Of a stretch of DNA of 64,000 nucleotides, positions 25,768-34,296 are shown piece after piece. The notes beneath the pieces were generated by a model. The model searched no databases and was not told where the DNA came from. It was given only the letters and a program-made list of their open reading frames with translations. This stretch comes from Bog-756 sp963704585 (GTDB taxonomy: Bacteria > Actinomycetota > Acidimicrobiia > Acidimicrobiales > RAAP-2), in assembly GCA_963704585.1 (NCBI GenBank), contig OY969919.1:2232001-2296000 (forward strand), given 5' to 3'. Positions within the stretch are counted from its first letter, which is position 1. The number at the start of each line of letters is the position of its first letter. Both the position numbers and the translations under genes were made by a program.

Positions 25768-26133
25768 ATGAGCAGCACCATGCAGACCGTGACCATCGGC
25801 AAGCGGCCCAACCCGATCGACCTCACCGACGGTGCGGCGTCGAAGGTGGCCGAGCTCTTGGCGCAGGAGGACACCGACGACCTCGTGCTGCGCGTGGCGG
25901 TCCGCCCGGGTGGCTGCTCGGGATTCAGCTACGAGATGTTCTTCGACGCGGATGTGGCCGACGACGACGTGGTGCGCGAGTTCGGCACGGTGAAGGTCGT
26001 GGTCGACCCGGCGAGCGCCGACCTGCTCAAGGGCTCGACCCTCGACTACTCGGACGGGCTCAACGACGCGGGGTTCCACGTGACGAACCCCAACGCGACG
26101 CGCACCTGCGGGTGCGGCTCCTCCTTCAGCTGA
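25768..26133 (+). CDS. erpA: Iron-sulfur cluster insertion protein, ErpA/IscA/HesB family
   Basis: The 121-residue A-type carrier has the three conserved cysteines C50 (RPGGCSGFSYEM), C114 and C116 (RTCGCGSSFS). A GGGAGG site precedes the ATG, and a TACGAT box at 25699-25704 could be its promoter with a normal leader. It accepts and delivers [2Fe-2S] or [4Fe-4S] clusters. Divergence from mrp and the Fe-S flavoprotein-like gene that follows in the same frame, separated only by the stop codon, make a coherent neighbourhood. Confidence 0.92.
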   Translation: MSSTMQTVTIGKRPNPIDLTDGAASKVAELLAQEDTDDLVLRVAVRPGGCSGFSYEMFFDADVADDDVVREFGTVKVVVDPASADLLKGSTLDYSDGLNDAGFHVTNPNATRTCGCGSSFS

Positions 26134-26142
26134 GCCGCCGAC

Positions 26143-27756
26143 CTGCTCGGGCTCCGCGTCAACGGCGCCGCCGTCGAGGTCCCTGACGACGGATCGTCCC
26201 TCCTCGACGTCCTGCGCGATCGGCTCGGCCTGCGCTCGGTGAAGGACGGATGCAGCCCGCAGGGACAGTGCGGCTGCTGCACCGTGTGGATCGACGGCGC
26301 CCCGCGGGTCGCCTGCGTGACCCCGGCCCGGCGGGTCGCGGGGCGCGAGGTCACCACACTCGAGGGTCTCCCCGGGGCGGTGCGTTCGGCGTGGGCCGAC
26401 GCCCTGGTGGCGACCGGTGGCAGCCAGTGCGGCTTCTGCACTCCCGGCATCGTGCTGCGGCTCGCCGCCCTCGCCTCGGACGGAGCCCCACCGCTCTCCG
26501 GACGCGTCACGCGCGCGCTCGTCGCCAACCTCTGCCGGTGCACTGGCTGGCAGACGATCGTCGAGGCCGCCGACGCCGTCCTCGGCGGCAGTCCGGTCGA
26601 AGCTCCGGGGCGTCCGCGCGACCCGGCCGCTGCCGGGGTGCGCGCCGCGCTCGAGGGCGGTACGGCCCAGCGGGTCGGCGCCGACGTCGCCCTCGGACGG
26701 GCGGGCTTCGCGGACGACACCGCGCCAGGCGACGCGCGCTGCGCGGTTCCCGACGGGCACGGCGGGTACGCGGTCGCCGGCTCGGTGCGTGCCGCGCGAG
26801 CGCTCTCGGGGAAGGTCCAGGGACGCAGCACGACCGCACCGCTCACCCATCCCGTCACGGTCCCCGATGGCGAATGGGCGGTGACCCTGCGCACGACGTG
26901 GGTCGAGCCCGGCTACCTCGAACCCGACGCCTCGTGGTGCGAGCCGGGCGGCACACCGGCGTCGCCGCTCGCCAACGGCGGCGCGTTCGGGGGCAAGGTC
27001 GACTCGCCGGTCGCAGCGGACGCGCGCCGGCTCGCCGAACGCGAGGGCACGGCGGTGCGGGTGCTCTGGTCGCGTGAGGACGTCGTGCGTCTCGGGCCGA
27101 AGCGCCCGCCGGTCGCGGGCGGGGTGCGGCCGGACGGCAGCGGCGTGCTCCGCGTCGGGGTGCCGCCAGACGGCGCGGAGCCGGCCGGGTGGGCGGCGGT
27201 CGCCGATGCGGTCGCGCGGGTCGCTCCGGGGATCGAGCTCGAGCCGGTGCCGCTCGAAGGCCCCCGGGTCTCGTTCGCATTGCGCGCCGCGGTGTGGGCC
27301 GAGGCCGCGGCCCTCGTCGCCGCCTCACGGTACTGCGGCCGGCACGGCGCCGGTCCGTGCGAGGACGTGCCGGTGGAGGTGACCGCGCCCTCCGGCGCGC
27401 GGGCGGTCGCGCGCTGCGGTGCCGACGGCTCGCTGGCCGTCGAGCTCGACGCGGGGGACCCGCTCGACGAGGTGGTCCTGCGGTCCTACGCGATCGGTGC
27501 CGCGCACCAGGCCCTCGGCCTGGTCACGGCCGAGGGGATCGCCGTGGACGCGGCCGGCGACGTCCGCGACCTCACGATCCGCTCCTTCGGGATCCTGCCG
27601 GCCCGCGCGATGCCGCACGTCGAGGTCGCCGTCGGCGAGGGACGTGGTCGCCCGCCGGTCGCCGGATCGGACGCGGTCTTCGCGGCGGTGACCGCGGCGC
27701 GGTGGCTCGCCGACGGTCTCCCGCCGTCGTGGCCGACCGGCCGGACCGGCGCGTAG
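26143..27756 (+). CDS. Compact xanthine dehydrogenase/aldehyde oxidase-like fusion
   Basis: An N-terminal [2Fe-2S] ferredoxin-like part (LRVNGAAVEVPDDGSSLLDV, then SPQGQCGCC) is followed by the second Fe-S domain (QCGFCTPG, LCRCTGW), and then a short segment resembling the molybdopterin subunit (NGGAFGGKVDSP and a C-terminal SFGILPARAMPHVEV). All eight cluster cysteines are present, but the Mo-binding part is only about 350 residues instead of about 750, so catalysis is doubtful. ATG or GTG starts are missing before 26239 (mid-domain); the domain extends to the erpA stop in the same frame, so CTG 26143 or another mechanism is needed. Confidence 0.6.
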   Translation: MLGLRVNGAAVEVPDDGSSLLDVLRDRLGLRSVKDGCSPQGQCGCCTVWIDGAPRVACVTPARRVAGREVTTLEGLPGAVRSAWADALVATGGSQCGFCTPGIVLRLAALASDGAPPLSGRVTRALVANLCRCTGWQTIVEAADAVLGGSPVEAPGRPRDPAAAGVRAALEGGTAQRVGADVALGRAGFADDTAPGDARCAVPDGHGGYAVAGSVRAARALSGKVQGRSTTAPLTHPVTVPDGEWAVTLRTTWVEPGYLEPDASWCEPGGTPASPLANGGAFGGKVDSPVAADARRLAEREGTAVRVLWSREDVVRLGPKRPPVAGGVRPDGSGVLRVGVPPDGAEPAGWAAVADAVARVAPGIELEPVPLEGPRVSFALRAAVWAEAAALVAASRYCGRHGAGPCEDVPVEVTAPSGARAVARCGADGSLAVELDAGDPLDEVVLRSYAIGAAHQALGLVTAEGIAVDAAGDVRDLTIRSFGILPARAMPHVEVAVGEGRGRPPVAGSDAVFAAVTAARWLADGLPPSWPTGRTGA

Positions 27757-27800
27757 GCTCACCTGCCCCGGCGGAGGCGCCGGCGAGCGAGGAGCGAACC

Positions 27801-28169
27801 ATGAGCACCCCAGTCGGTCCCTACACCCCGATCGTCGAGGCCGGCCCGTGGCTCGTCTGCTCGGGTCAGCTCGGCCTCGCCCCCGCCGACGACGGGAGCG
27901 TCTCGCTCGTCGAGGGTGGGGCCGCGCCGCAGGTCGCCCGCGCGATCGCGAACGCGGCCGATCTCCTCGCCGGCCGGGGCGCGTCGCTCGGCGACGCGGT
28001 GAAGACCACGGTCTTCCTCACCGACATCGCCGACGCCGCGGCCGTCAACGAGGCGTACGTCGCCGCATTCGGCGACCACCGGCCCGCGCGCTCGATGGTC
28101 GCGGTCGCCGCCCTCCCGCTCGCCGCGGCCGTGGAGGTCGAGGTCTGGGCCTATCGCACGGACGGCTGA
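27801..28169 (+). CDS. RidA family reactive imine deaminase
   Basis: This is a 122-residue YjgF/YER057c/UK114 trimeric protein. VGPYTPIVEAGPWLVCSGQL at the start, KTTVFLTDIADAAAVNEAY in the middle and the C-terminal PLAAAVEVEVWAYR match the family. The catalytic arginine that contacts the carboxylate in RidA is expected in the segment HRPARSMVAVAALP, where R is present. Members hydrolyse 2-aminoacrylate and related imines released by PLP enzymes. The ATG has a good GAGGAG site, 44 bp after the preceding gene. Confidence 0.88.
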   Translation: MSTPVGPYTPIVEAGPWLVCSGQLGLAPADDGSVSLVEGGAAPQVARAIANAADLLAGRGASLGDAVKTTVFLTDIADAAAVNEAYVAAFGDHRPARSMVAVAALPLAAAVEVEVWAYRTDG

Positions 28170-28179
28170 GCGCGCCGGG

Positions 28180-28860
28180 TCACGGCGTCCAGCTCGTCTG
28201 CCCGAACCGGTAGCCGACCGAGCGCACCGTCTGGATGAGCGAGGCGTGCTCCTCACCGAGCTTGGCGCGCAGCCGGCGTACGTGGACGTCGACCGTGCGG
28301 GCGCCCCCGTAGTACTCGTACCCCCAGACGCGGCTGAGCAGCGTCTCGCGGGTGAAGACCTTGCCGGGGCGAGCGGCGAGGAAGCGGAGCAGCTCGTACT
28401 CCATGTAGGTGAGATCGAGCACCCGCCCGGCGACCGCCGCCTGGTACGTCTCGAGGTTGAGCACGAGCGGCCCGTGCTCGAGGAGGTCCGGACGCAGCCC
28501 CTTGCCGGTACGCCAGAACAGGTGCGCGAGCCGCGCCGCGAGCTCCTCGGCGTTGACCGGCTCCAGGCAGAGGTCGTCGAAGAGGTCCTCGCGCAGCTCC
28601 AGTTCCCGGAGCTGCGCGGCGCGCACGATCACCAGCACCGGTGCGAGGGGCACGTCGCGCTTGCGCAGGTGGCGGCAGAGGAGGAACGCACCGACCGGGT
28701 CCTCGCCGCTCGCGATCACCGCGCCGGACCAGCCGTCCTCGGGTTCGTCCACGTCGGCCGCCTCCGGCCGGTCGATGCCGTACCAGGGGTAGCCGGCGCG
28801 CTCGAGCACTGCGGTGACCGAGGACGGCGGCGTCGCGGGGAAGCACAGCAGCGGCTCCAT
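28180..28860 (-). CDS. glnR: GlnR-like OmpR-family response regulator (atypical receiver)
   Basis: The 226-residue protein has a divergent receiver domain (1-115) and an OmpR-type winged helix (about 128-222). The DNA-binding part (RVLDLTYMEYELLRFLA, GKVFTRETLLSRVWGYEYYG, RTVDVHVRRLRAKLG) is strikingly close to actinobacterial GlnR, the global nitrogen regulator. No phosphorylatable aspartate is evident in the usual context, as in GlnR. It lies 47 bp downstream of glnA in a glnII-glnA-glnR block. The identification rests on my memory of Streptomyces GlnR plus context; PhoP-like regulators are the main alternative. Confidence 0.75.
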   Translation of the reverse strand: MEPLLCFPATPPSSVTAVLERAGYPWYGIDRPEAADVDEPEDGWSGAVIASGEDPVGAFLLCRHLRKRDVPLAPVLVIVRAAQLRELELREDLFDDLCLEPVNAEELAARLAHLFWRTGKGLRPDLLEHGPLVLNLETYQAAVAGRVLDLTYMEYELLRFLAARPGKVFTRETLLSRVWGYEYYGGARTVDVHVRRLRAKLGEEHASLIQTVRSVGYRFGQTSWTP

Positions 28861-28907
28861 GGCGGTGCGCTCCCTCCTCCTTCCGACGTGCCCGGTGGTC
28901 CGCTCTG

Positions 28908-30272
28908 CTACAGCAGCGGCAGGTAGCGGTCGAGCTCGAACTGTGACACGTGGGCTCGGTACTCGTGCCACTCGGCGCGCTTGTTGCGGATGAACCACTC
29001 GAAGACGTGGTCGCCGAGGGTCGTGACGAGGAGCTTGGACGACTCCATGAGGGCGAGCGCCTCGTGGAGGCTGCCGGGGAGGTGGACGATGCCCTTCGCG
29101 GCGAGCTCCTCGGGACGGAGGTCGAAGAGGTTGGCATCGGCCTCGGGCGGCAGCTCGTAGCCCTCCTCGATCCCCTCGAGCCCGGCCGCGAGGATCACCG
29201 CGAACGCGAGGTACGGATTGCACGCGCTGTCGGGCGAGCGGAACTCGACCCGGGTCGAGTCGAGCTTGCCGGGCTTCACGACCGGCACCCGCACCAGCGC
29301 GGAGCGGTTGTTCCTCGCCCACGACACGTGCACCGGCGCCTCGTACCCTGACACCAGCCGCTTGTAGGAGTTGACCCACTGGTTGGTCACCGCGGTGATC
29401 TCGCCGGCGTGCCGGAGGAGCCCGGCGATGAACTGTTCGGCCACCTCGGACAGCCCGCCCGGGCGGGAGGTGTCGACGAAGGCGTTGGTGTCGTCGCGGA
29501 AGAGCGAGAGGTGGGTGTGCATGCCCGACCCCTGGACGCCGGCCATCGGCTTCGGCATGAAGCTCGCGAACACGCCCTGCTGGCGGGCCATCTCCTTCAC
29601 GACGAGGCGGACCGTCATGACCGTGTCGGCCATGGTGAGCGCGTCGGTGTAGCGCAGGTCGATCTCGTGCTGGCTCGGCGCGTCCTCGTGCTGCGCGTGC
29701 TCGACGGGGATGCCCATCTCCTCGAGCGTGAGCACCGTGCGCTGGCGGATGTCGCTCGCCCGGTCGGCGACCGTCAGCTCGAAGTAGGAGCCGCTGTCGA
29801 GGGTGGCCGGCGGGTGTTCGGGATCGCCGTCCGCGAAGTAGAAGAACTCGATCTCGGGCGATGCGTAGAAGGTGAAGCCGCGCTCGTGGGCGCGCTCGAG
29901 CGATCGCCGCAGCACGTGGCGCGGGCAGCCCTGGAAGGGGGTGCCGTCGAGGTTCACGATGTCGCAGACGACGCGGGCGACCTGGGCCTCGGGGAGCTCG
30001 CCATGCGGACCGAGCTGGCCGTGACCGTGCCAGGGGAGGAGCTGGAAGGTGGTCGGGTCCGGTCGGGCGAGCACGTCGCTCTCCTGGACTCGGCTGAACC
30101 CGTCGATCGCCGACCCGTCGAAGATCATCCCCTCCTCGAGCGCGTTCTCGAGCTCGGCCGGGGTGATGCTGAAGGTCTTCGGGGTCCCGAGCACGTCGGT
30201 GAACCAGAGCTGCACGAACCGGATCCCGCGCTCCTCCACGGTGCGGAGGACGTACCCCTCCTCACTCCTCAT
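28908..30272 (-). CDS. glnA: Glutamine synthetase, type I
   Basis: The 454-residue GSI forms glutamine from glutamate, ammonia and ATP. Visible signatures are FDGSAIDGFSRVQESD, the ATP/metal segments FYASPEIEFF and HEIDLRYTDALTMADT, the family signature FMPKPMAGVQGSGMHTHLSL, and FRSPDSACNPYLAFA. The adenylylation tyrosine of GSI-beta (NLYDL) is phenylalanine here (NLFDL, F383), so the enzyme is not controlled by GlnE at this residue. ATG 30272 is preferred over GTG 30284, because the GGAGG site overlaps the GTG. Confidence 0.92.
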   Translation of the reverse strand: MRSEEGYVLRTVEERGIRFVQLWFTDVLGTPKTFSITPAELENALEEGMIFDGSAIDGFSRVQESDVLARPDPTTFQLLPWHGHGQLGPHGELPEAQVARVVCDIVNLDGTPFQGCPRHVLRRSLERAHERGFTFYASPEIEFFYFADGDPEHPPATLDSGSYFELTVADRASDIRQRTVLTLEEMGIPVEHAQHEDAPSQHEIDLRYTDALTMADTVMTVRLVVKEMARQQGVFASFMPKPMAGVQGSGMHTHLSLFRDDTNAFVDTSRPGGLSEVAEQFIAGLLRHAGEITAVTNQWVNSYKRLVSGYEAPVHVSWARNNRSALVRVPVVKPGKLDSTRVEFRSPDSACNPYLAFAVILAAGLEGIEEGYELPPEADANLFDLRPEELAAKGIVHLPGSLHEALALMESSKLLVTTLGDHVFEWFIRNKRAEWHEYRAHVSQFELDRYLPLL

Positions 30273-30378
30273 GGGGCCGGGCACCTCCGGGAGATCGTCG
30301 TCGCTGATCGTCGGGTCGATCCGGCCATTCTCGCAGGCCGTGGGCTCGAAGGTCCATGCCGGCCCGCCGGGCGCGCAC

Positions 30379-30447
30379 GGAGCCGGACCCCGCCGGGCCC
30401 GGCTCCGCCGCTCACTGCTCCCGTTCGGCCGCCGTGCACGGCGGCCG
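30379..30447 (-). terminator. Two GC-rich hairpins downstream of glnII
   Basis: An inverted repeat GGAGCCGG / CCGGCTCC (30379-30386, 30399-30406) and a perfect 22-bp palindrome centred between 30436 and 30437 (30426-30447, half-site CGGCCGCCGTG) lie within 90 bp after the glnII stop. Neither has a T-tract. They may terminate or attenuate transcription between glnII and glnA, or protect the glnII mRNA 3' end. Confidence 0.4.
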
Positions 30448-30465
30448 TCGCCGTCCCTGCGCCGC

Positions 30466-31476
30466 TCAGTGGGACGCCGCGTCGCCGCAGACGGTCTCGA
30501 TGAGGACGCCGGTCACCTGGTAGGGGTCCATGTTGGCGTTGGGCCGACGGTCCTCGAGCCAACCCTTCTTGTTCTTGGCGGTTCCCCACGGGATGCGGAT
30601 GGACGCGCCGCGGTCCGACGTGCCGTAGCTGAACTTGGTGTAATGGGCGGTCTCGTGCGCGCCGGTGAGGCGGTGCTCGATGCCCACGCCGTAGACCGCG
30701 ATGTGCTCGTCGATGCGCTTCCCGAGCGCCTCGCAGCCCGCGATGATCGCGTCCCAACCGCCCTCCTCGCGCATGGCCTTGGTCGAGAAGTTGGTGTGGG
30801 CGCCGGCGCCGTTCCAGTCGCCGAGGATGGGCTTGGGCTCGAGGGTCGCGTAGACGTCGAAGTCCTCGGCGATGCGGAAGAGCAGCCACCGGGCGACCCA
30901 GAGGTGGTCGGAGACCTCGAGCGGGGACAGCACCCCGATCTGGAACTCCCACTGCCCCATCATCACCTCGGCGTTGGTCCCCTCGATGGCGAGCCCCGCG
31001 TCGATGCAGGCCGCCGTGTGGAGCTCGACGATCTCGCGGCCGGGCATCTTGTCGCCGCCGACGCCGCAGTAGTAGGGCCCCTGGGGCGCCGGGTAGCCGA
31101 TCGGCGGCCAGCCGAGGGGGCGACCGTCCTTGAAGAAGGTGTACTCCTGCTCGATCCCGAAGAGCGGCTCGAAGTCCGCGTACTGCTCGGCGAGGGCACG
31201 CAGCTTCGCGCGGGTGTTCGTCGGGTGCGGGCTGAAGTCCGTGAGCAGCACCTCGCACATCACGAGGCGGTCGTCGGGGCCGCGCAGCGGGTCGGGGCAG
31301 CTGAACACCGGCTGGAGGACGCAGTCCGAGTCGTGCCCGAGCGCCTGGTTGGTGCTCGAGCCGTCGAAGCCCCAGATGCCGGGCTCCTCTCCGTCGCTGA
31401 TGATCTTCGTCTTGCTGCGAAGCAGGGGCGACGGTTCGGTCCCGTCGATCCAGATGTACTCGGCTTGGTACGGCAC
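30466..31476 (-). CDS. glnII: Glutamine synthetase, type II (eukaryotic-like)
   Basis: This 336-residue GSII is much shorter than GSI. The N-terminal beta-grasp has IWIDGTEPSPLLRSKTK and WGFDGSSTNQALGHDSD; the catalytic part has FGIEQEYTFF, GTNAEVMMGQWEFQIG, the arginine-containing loop and GDWNGAGAHTNFSTKAMRE. GSII enzymes in actinobacteria are usually repressed under nitrogen excess and activated by GlnR. It is the first gene of glnII-glnA-glnR. I looked for a GlnR box upstream and found no convincing match. Confidence 0.93.
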   Translation of the reverse strand: MPYQAEYIWIDGTEPSPLLRSKTKIISDGEEPGIWGFDGSSTNQALGHDSDCVLQPVFSCPDPLRGPDDRLVMCEVLLTDFSPHPTNTRAKLRALAEQYADFEPLFGIEQEYTFFKDGRPLGWPPIGYPAPQGPYYCGVGGDKMPGREIVELHTAACIDAGLAIEGTNAEVMMGQWEFQIGVLSPLEVSDHLWVARWLLFRIAEDFDVYATLEPKPILGDWNGAGAHTNFSTKAMREEGGWDAIIAGCEALGKRIDEHIAVYGVGIEHRLTGAHETAHYTKFSYGTSDRGASIRIPWGTAKNKKGWLEDRRPNANMDPYQVTGVLIETVCGDAASH

Positions 31477-31789
31477 GTGTGCTCCTCTGTGTTTCTGTGT
31501 TGCCCGGTGTCGCGGTGTTGCGATCTCGCCGTCGGTCGGCGCCGCGTTTGCGCGGGGCCCGGTCCGCGGCGGAGGGCGGCGGCGTCGCCCCTGGTGGCGG
31601 GGAAACTACCACCCGGATCGGACGCCGGGCACGCCGGCCGCGGGGACCGGTCCCCGCAGGCTCCACTCAACCTCCCCGGGATTTCGTGGCCGTTTCCCTC
31701 GGGTGAACGCTCGATGAACGGCCCGCACGCCGGCAGCAACAGCCCCTTCGACCAGGGGTGACGGCCGCGGCCGCCGGTAGGCTCCTGCC
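31477..31789. other. Divergent control region of glnII and nadE
   Basis: No coding frame is supported. The glnII side carries repeated ACACCGCGACACC-like and CAACACAGAAACAC-like motifs (31487-31530 on the minus strand), possibly regulator sites, but they do not match the GlnR consensus as I know it. The nadE side ends in a leaderless -10 box. Confidence 0.4.
31778..31783 (+). promoter_or_regulatory. Leaderless -10 element of nadE
   Basis: TAGGCT is followed by 6 nt and the ATG at 31790. No Shine-Dalgarno sequence lies between. Confidence 0.55.
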
Positions 31790-33529
31790 ATGGCTCGGGT
31801 ACGGGTGGCCGCCTGTCAGATCAACACGGTCGTCGGCGACCTCGCGGGGAACGCCGAGCGCATTCTCGCCGCGCTGGCCGACGCCGAACGCGCCGGCGCC
31901 GACCTCGCGGTCTTCCCGGAGCTCACGATCACCGGCTACCCCCCCGAGGACCTGCTCGAGCGGCCGGCGTTCGTCGACGACAACCTCGAGGTGTTCGCCT
32001 CCGTGGCCGCGTCCGGCGGTCCGTGTGCCGCGGTGGTCGGTTACGTCGAGCGGGCGCCCGACGGCCGGCTGTTCAACGCGGCGGCACTCTGCGCCAGGGG
32101 GCGGGTCGTCGCCCGGTACCACAAGCGGCTGCTCCCCAATTATGGAGTGTTCGACGAGCGGCGCTGGTTCGCCCCGGGCGAGGAGCCCCCGTCGCTGCCG
32201 GTGGTCGCCGGAGCCCGGATCGCGATGACCGTCTGCGAGGACATGTGGTTCGCGGGCGGCCCCATGGTCGACCAGGCGCTCGCGGGTGCGGAGCTGCTGG
32301 TCAACCTCAACGCCTCCCCCTACTCGCGGGGGCGTCGCGACGACCGGCTGGCCGTGCTCGCCGCACGCGTCGCCGAGACGCGCCGCCCGATCGTCTACGT
32401 CAACCAGGTCGGTGGCCAGGACGAGCTCGTCTTCGACGGCGCCTCCCTCGTGGTGGGCGCGGACGGCGAGCTCCTCGCCTCCGCGCGCCAGTTCGAGGAG
32501 GAGGTCGTCATCGTCGACCTCGAGGTCGAGGGGAGAGTGCAGGTGGACGGCGCCCGTGTGGAGGGGCCGGTGGTCTCGACGGCGTCGCGGTCGGCCGGCT
32601 CGGCCCGCCTCGCGAGCTCGCTCGCGCCCGTCCTCGATCCGCACGGCGAGGTCTACGGGGCGCTCGTGCTCGGCACGCGCGACTACCTCGGCAAGAACGG
32701 GTTCACCGACGCGGTCGTGGGGCTCTCCGGGGGGATCGACTCGTCCCTCGTGGCGACCGTCGCGGTCGACGCGCTCGGCGCAGGCCACGTCCACGGGGTG
32801 AGCATGCCCTCGCGCTACTCGAGTGCCGGGTCCGTGTCGGACGCGGTCACGCTCGCCGACAATCTCGGCATCACGCTCGCCGACGCGCCCATCGAGGAGG
32901 TGCACACCGCGTTCGCCGGCACGCTCTCGCCCCTCCTCCACGGGGAGCCGTCGGGGCTCACCGACGAGAACCTCCAGTCGCGCCTGCGCGGGGTCCTGCT
33001 CATGGCGCTCTCGAACGCGCGCGGCTGGATCGTGCTGACCACCGGCAACAAGAGCGAGCTCGCCACCGGGTACTCGACGCTCTACGGCGACTCCGCCGGC
33101 GGCTTCGCGGTCATCAAGGACGTGCCGAAGACGCTCGTCTACGAGCTCTGCCGCTACCGCAACGAGCGTGCCGGCTTCGCCCTCGTCCCCGAACCCGTCC
33201 TCGCCAAGGCGCCGTCGGCCGAGCTGCGTCCAGACCAGCGCGACGAGGAGTCCCTCCCTCCCTACGACCTTCTCGATCCGGTGGTCGCCGGCTACGTGGA
33301 GGGCGACCGCTCGCCGGACGACCTCGTCGCCGAGGGCCACGATCCCGAGGTGGTCGCACGCGTCGTCGAGCTCGTCGACCGCGCGGAGTACAAGCGCCGA
33401 CAGATGCCGCCGGGGGTCAGGATCTCGCACAAGGCGTTCGGCAAGGACCGGCGGATGCCGATCACCAACCACTACCGCGCCGGCGCGCGTCCGGCACGGG
33501 CCCCGGGAGGAGCGCATGCCGCCGTCTGA
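31790..33529 (+). CDS. nadE: Glutamine-dependent NAD+ synthetase
   Basis: The 579-residue two-domain enzyme makes NAD+ from deamido-NAD+, ATP and glutamine. The N-terminal nitrilase-type amidase has the triad E44 (FPELTITGYPPEDLL), K112 (YHKRLLPNYGVFDE) and C149 (VCEDMW). The C-terminal synthetase has the PP-loop SGGIDSSL (313-320), SSAGSVSDA and TTGNKSELATGYSTLYGD. Ammonia is channelled between the sites. It depends on glutamine and lies next to the glutamine synthetase block. It overlaps the next gene by 14 bp. Confidence 0.95.
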   Translation: MARVRVAACQINTVVGDLAGNAERILAALADAERAGADLAVFPELTITGYPPEDLLERPAFVDDNLEVFASVAASGGPCAAVVGYVERAPDGRLFNAAALCARGRVVARYHKRLLPNYGVFDERRWFAPGEEPPSLPVVAGARIAMTVCEDMWFAGGPMVDQALAGAELLVNLNASPYSRGRRDDRLAVLAARVAETRRPIVYVNQVGGQDELVFDGASLVVGADGELLASARQFEEEVVIVDLEVEGRVQVDGARVEGPVVSTASRSAGSARLASSLAPVLDPHGEVYGALVLGTRDYLGKNGFTDAVVGLSGGIDSSLVATVAVDALGAGHVHGVSMPSRYSSAGSVSDAVTLADNLGITLADAPIEEVHTAFAGTLSPLLHGEPSGLTDENLQSRLRGVLLMALSNARGWIVLTTGNKSELATGYSTLYGDSAGGFAVIKDVPKTLVYELCRYRNERAGFALVPEPVLAKAPSAELRPDQRDEESLPPYDLLDPVVAGYVEGDRSPDDLVAEGHDPEVVARVVELVDRAEYKRRQMPPGVRISHKAFGKDRRMPITNHYRAGARPARAPGGAHAAV

Positions 33530-34214
33530 CCCGGCGCAGGACGCCGAGCGCGTCGACGGCCGGGCGGAGCCGGATGCGGTCGCGCTGCCGCTCGGGGCGA
33601 CGGCTGCACTGGTCGGGGAGTACCGCTGGGTCGAGCACGCCCTCTACGTCCTCCTCGGAGGCTGGGTGCTCGATGTCGGCATCCCCGCGGTCCAGCTCCG
33701 TCTCGACGGTCAGAGCATGCGCCACGCCTGGCATGCCGAGCTCTGGGCCGAGCGACTGCCGGTCCTCGCGGGAATCGACGCCGACCGGCTGACCGTGCCG
33801 TCCGCGTCGACCGCTGCGCTCTTCGCCGCGCTCGAAGGCGAGACGCCGGCCGTCGGGGACGCGGACGCGTGGGGGCCGGCCGGCGAGGAAGGTCCGCCCG
33901 GCGCGTTGCCGCGTCTCGCAGGCCTCTACCGCGTGGTGCTGCCCCGACTCGTGACGAGCTATCTGATGCACCGTCACCTCGCGAACCCGGTCGCCGACGC
34001 GCCGGTGCTCCGGGCGCTCCAGCTGACCCTCAACGACGAGCTCGAGGACTGGCGCGCGGGAGAGGAGCTCCTCCAGCACCTGATCACGAGGCCGCGCGAC
34101 GTCTCGGCGGTGCACCGGTTCTGCGCGCGCCTCGAGTCGGTGCTCGTCGCCGCGGGGGCAAGGTCGGGCCTCGTCGCCTTCCCGGAAAGCGTGCCGCCGG
34201 CGTCAGGCGCGTGA
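33516..34214 (+). CDS. Ferritin-like helical protein, unknown function
   Basis: The 232-residue protein starts at an ATG with a GGGAGG site inside the end of nadE. It is almost all helix, with four long amphipathic segments (about 30-50 EYRWVEHALYVLLGGWVLD; 62-85 with HAWHAELWAERL; 135-155; 168-190 with NDELEDWRAGEELL). Acidic and histidine residues at helix positions recall the ferritin-like four-helix bundle, but I cannot confirm a metal site. A role tied to nadE is possible from the overlap. No family was recognised with certainty. Confidence 0.55.
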   Translation: MPPSDPAQDAERVDGRAEPDAVALPLGATAALVGEYRWVEHALYVLLGGWVLDVGIPAVQLRLDGQSMRHAWHAELWAERLPVLAGIDADRLTVPSASTAALFAALEGETPAVGDADAWGPAGEEGPPGALPRLAGLYRVVLPRLVTSYLMHRHLANPVADAPVLRALQLTLNDELEDWRAGEELLQHLITRPRDVSAVHRFCARLESVLVAAGARSGLVAFPESVPPASGA

Positions 34215-34238
34215 CCGCGACGGGAGGCTCGAGGCCTG

Positions 34239-34296
34239 TTGCCTCACGTCAAATCCTCCGGGAACGCTGATTCGTTGCCTCACGTAAAACCTCCGG
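34239..34296. repeat. Left terminal repeats of the IS (two direct copies)
   Basis: Two copies of GTTGCCTCACGT-(c)AAA-(t)CCTCCG begin at 34239 and 34274. They correspond to inverted copies at 35554-35576 and 35590-35611. The stop codon of the transposase lies inside the outer copy. Confidence 0.7.

Noticed and set aside
31477..31789. GlnR box or glnA-type riboswitch upstream of glnII
   Set aside because: No GTnAC-n6-GAAAC arrangement was found at the only GAAAC site, and no riboswitch core could be traced by eye.
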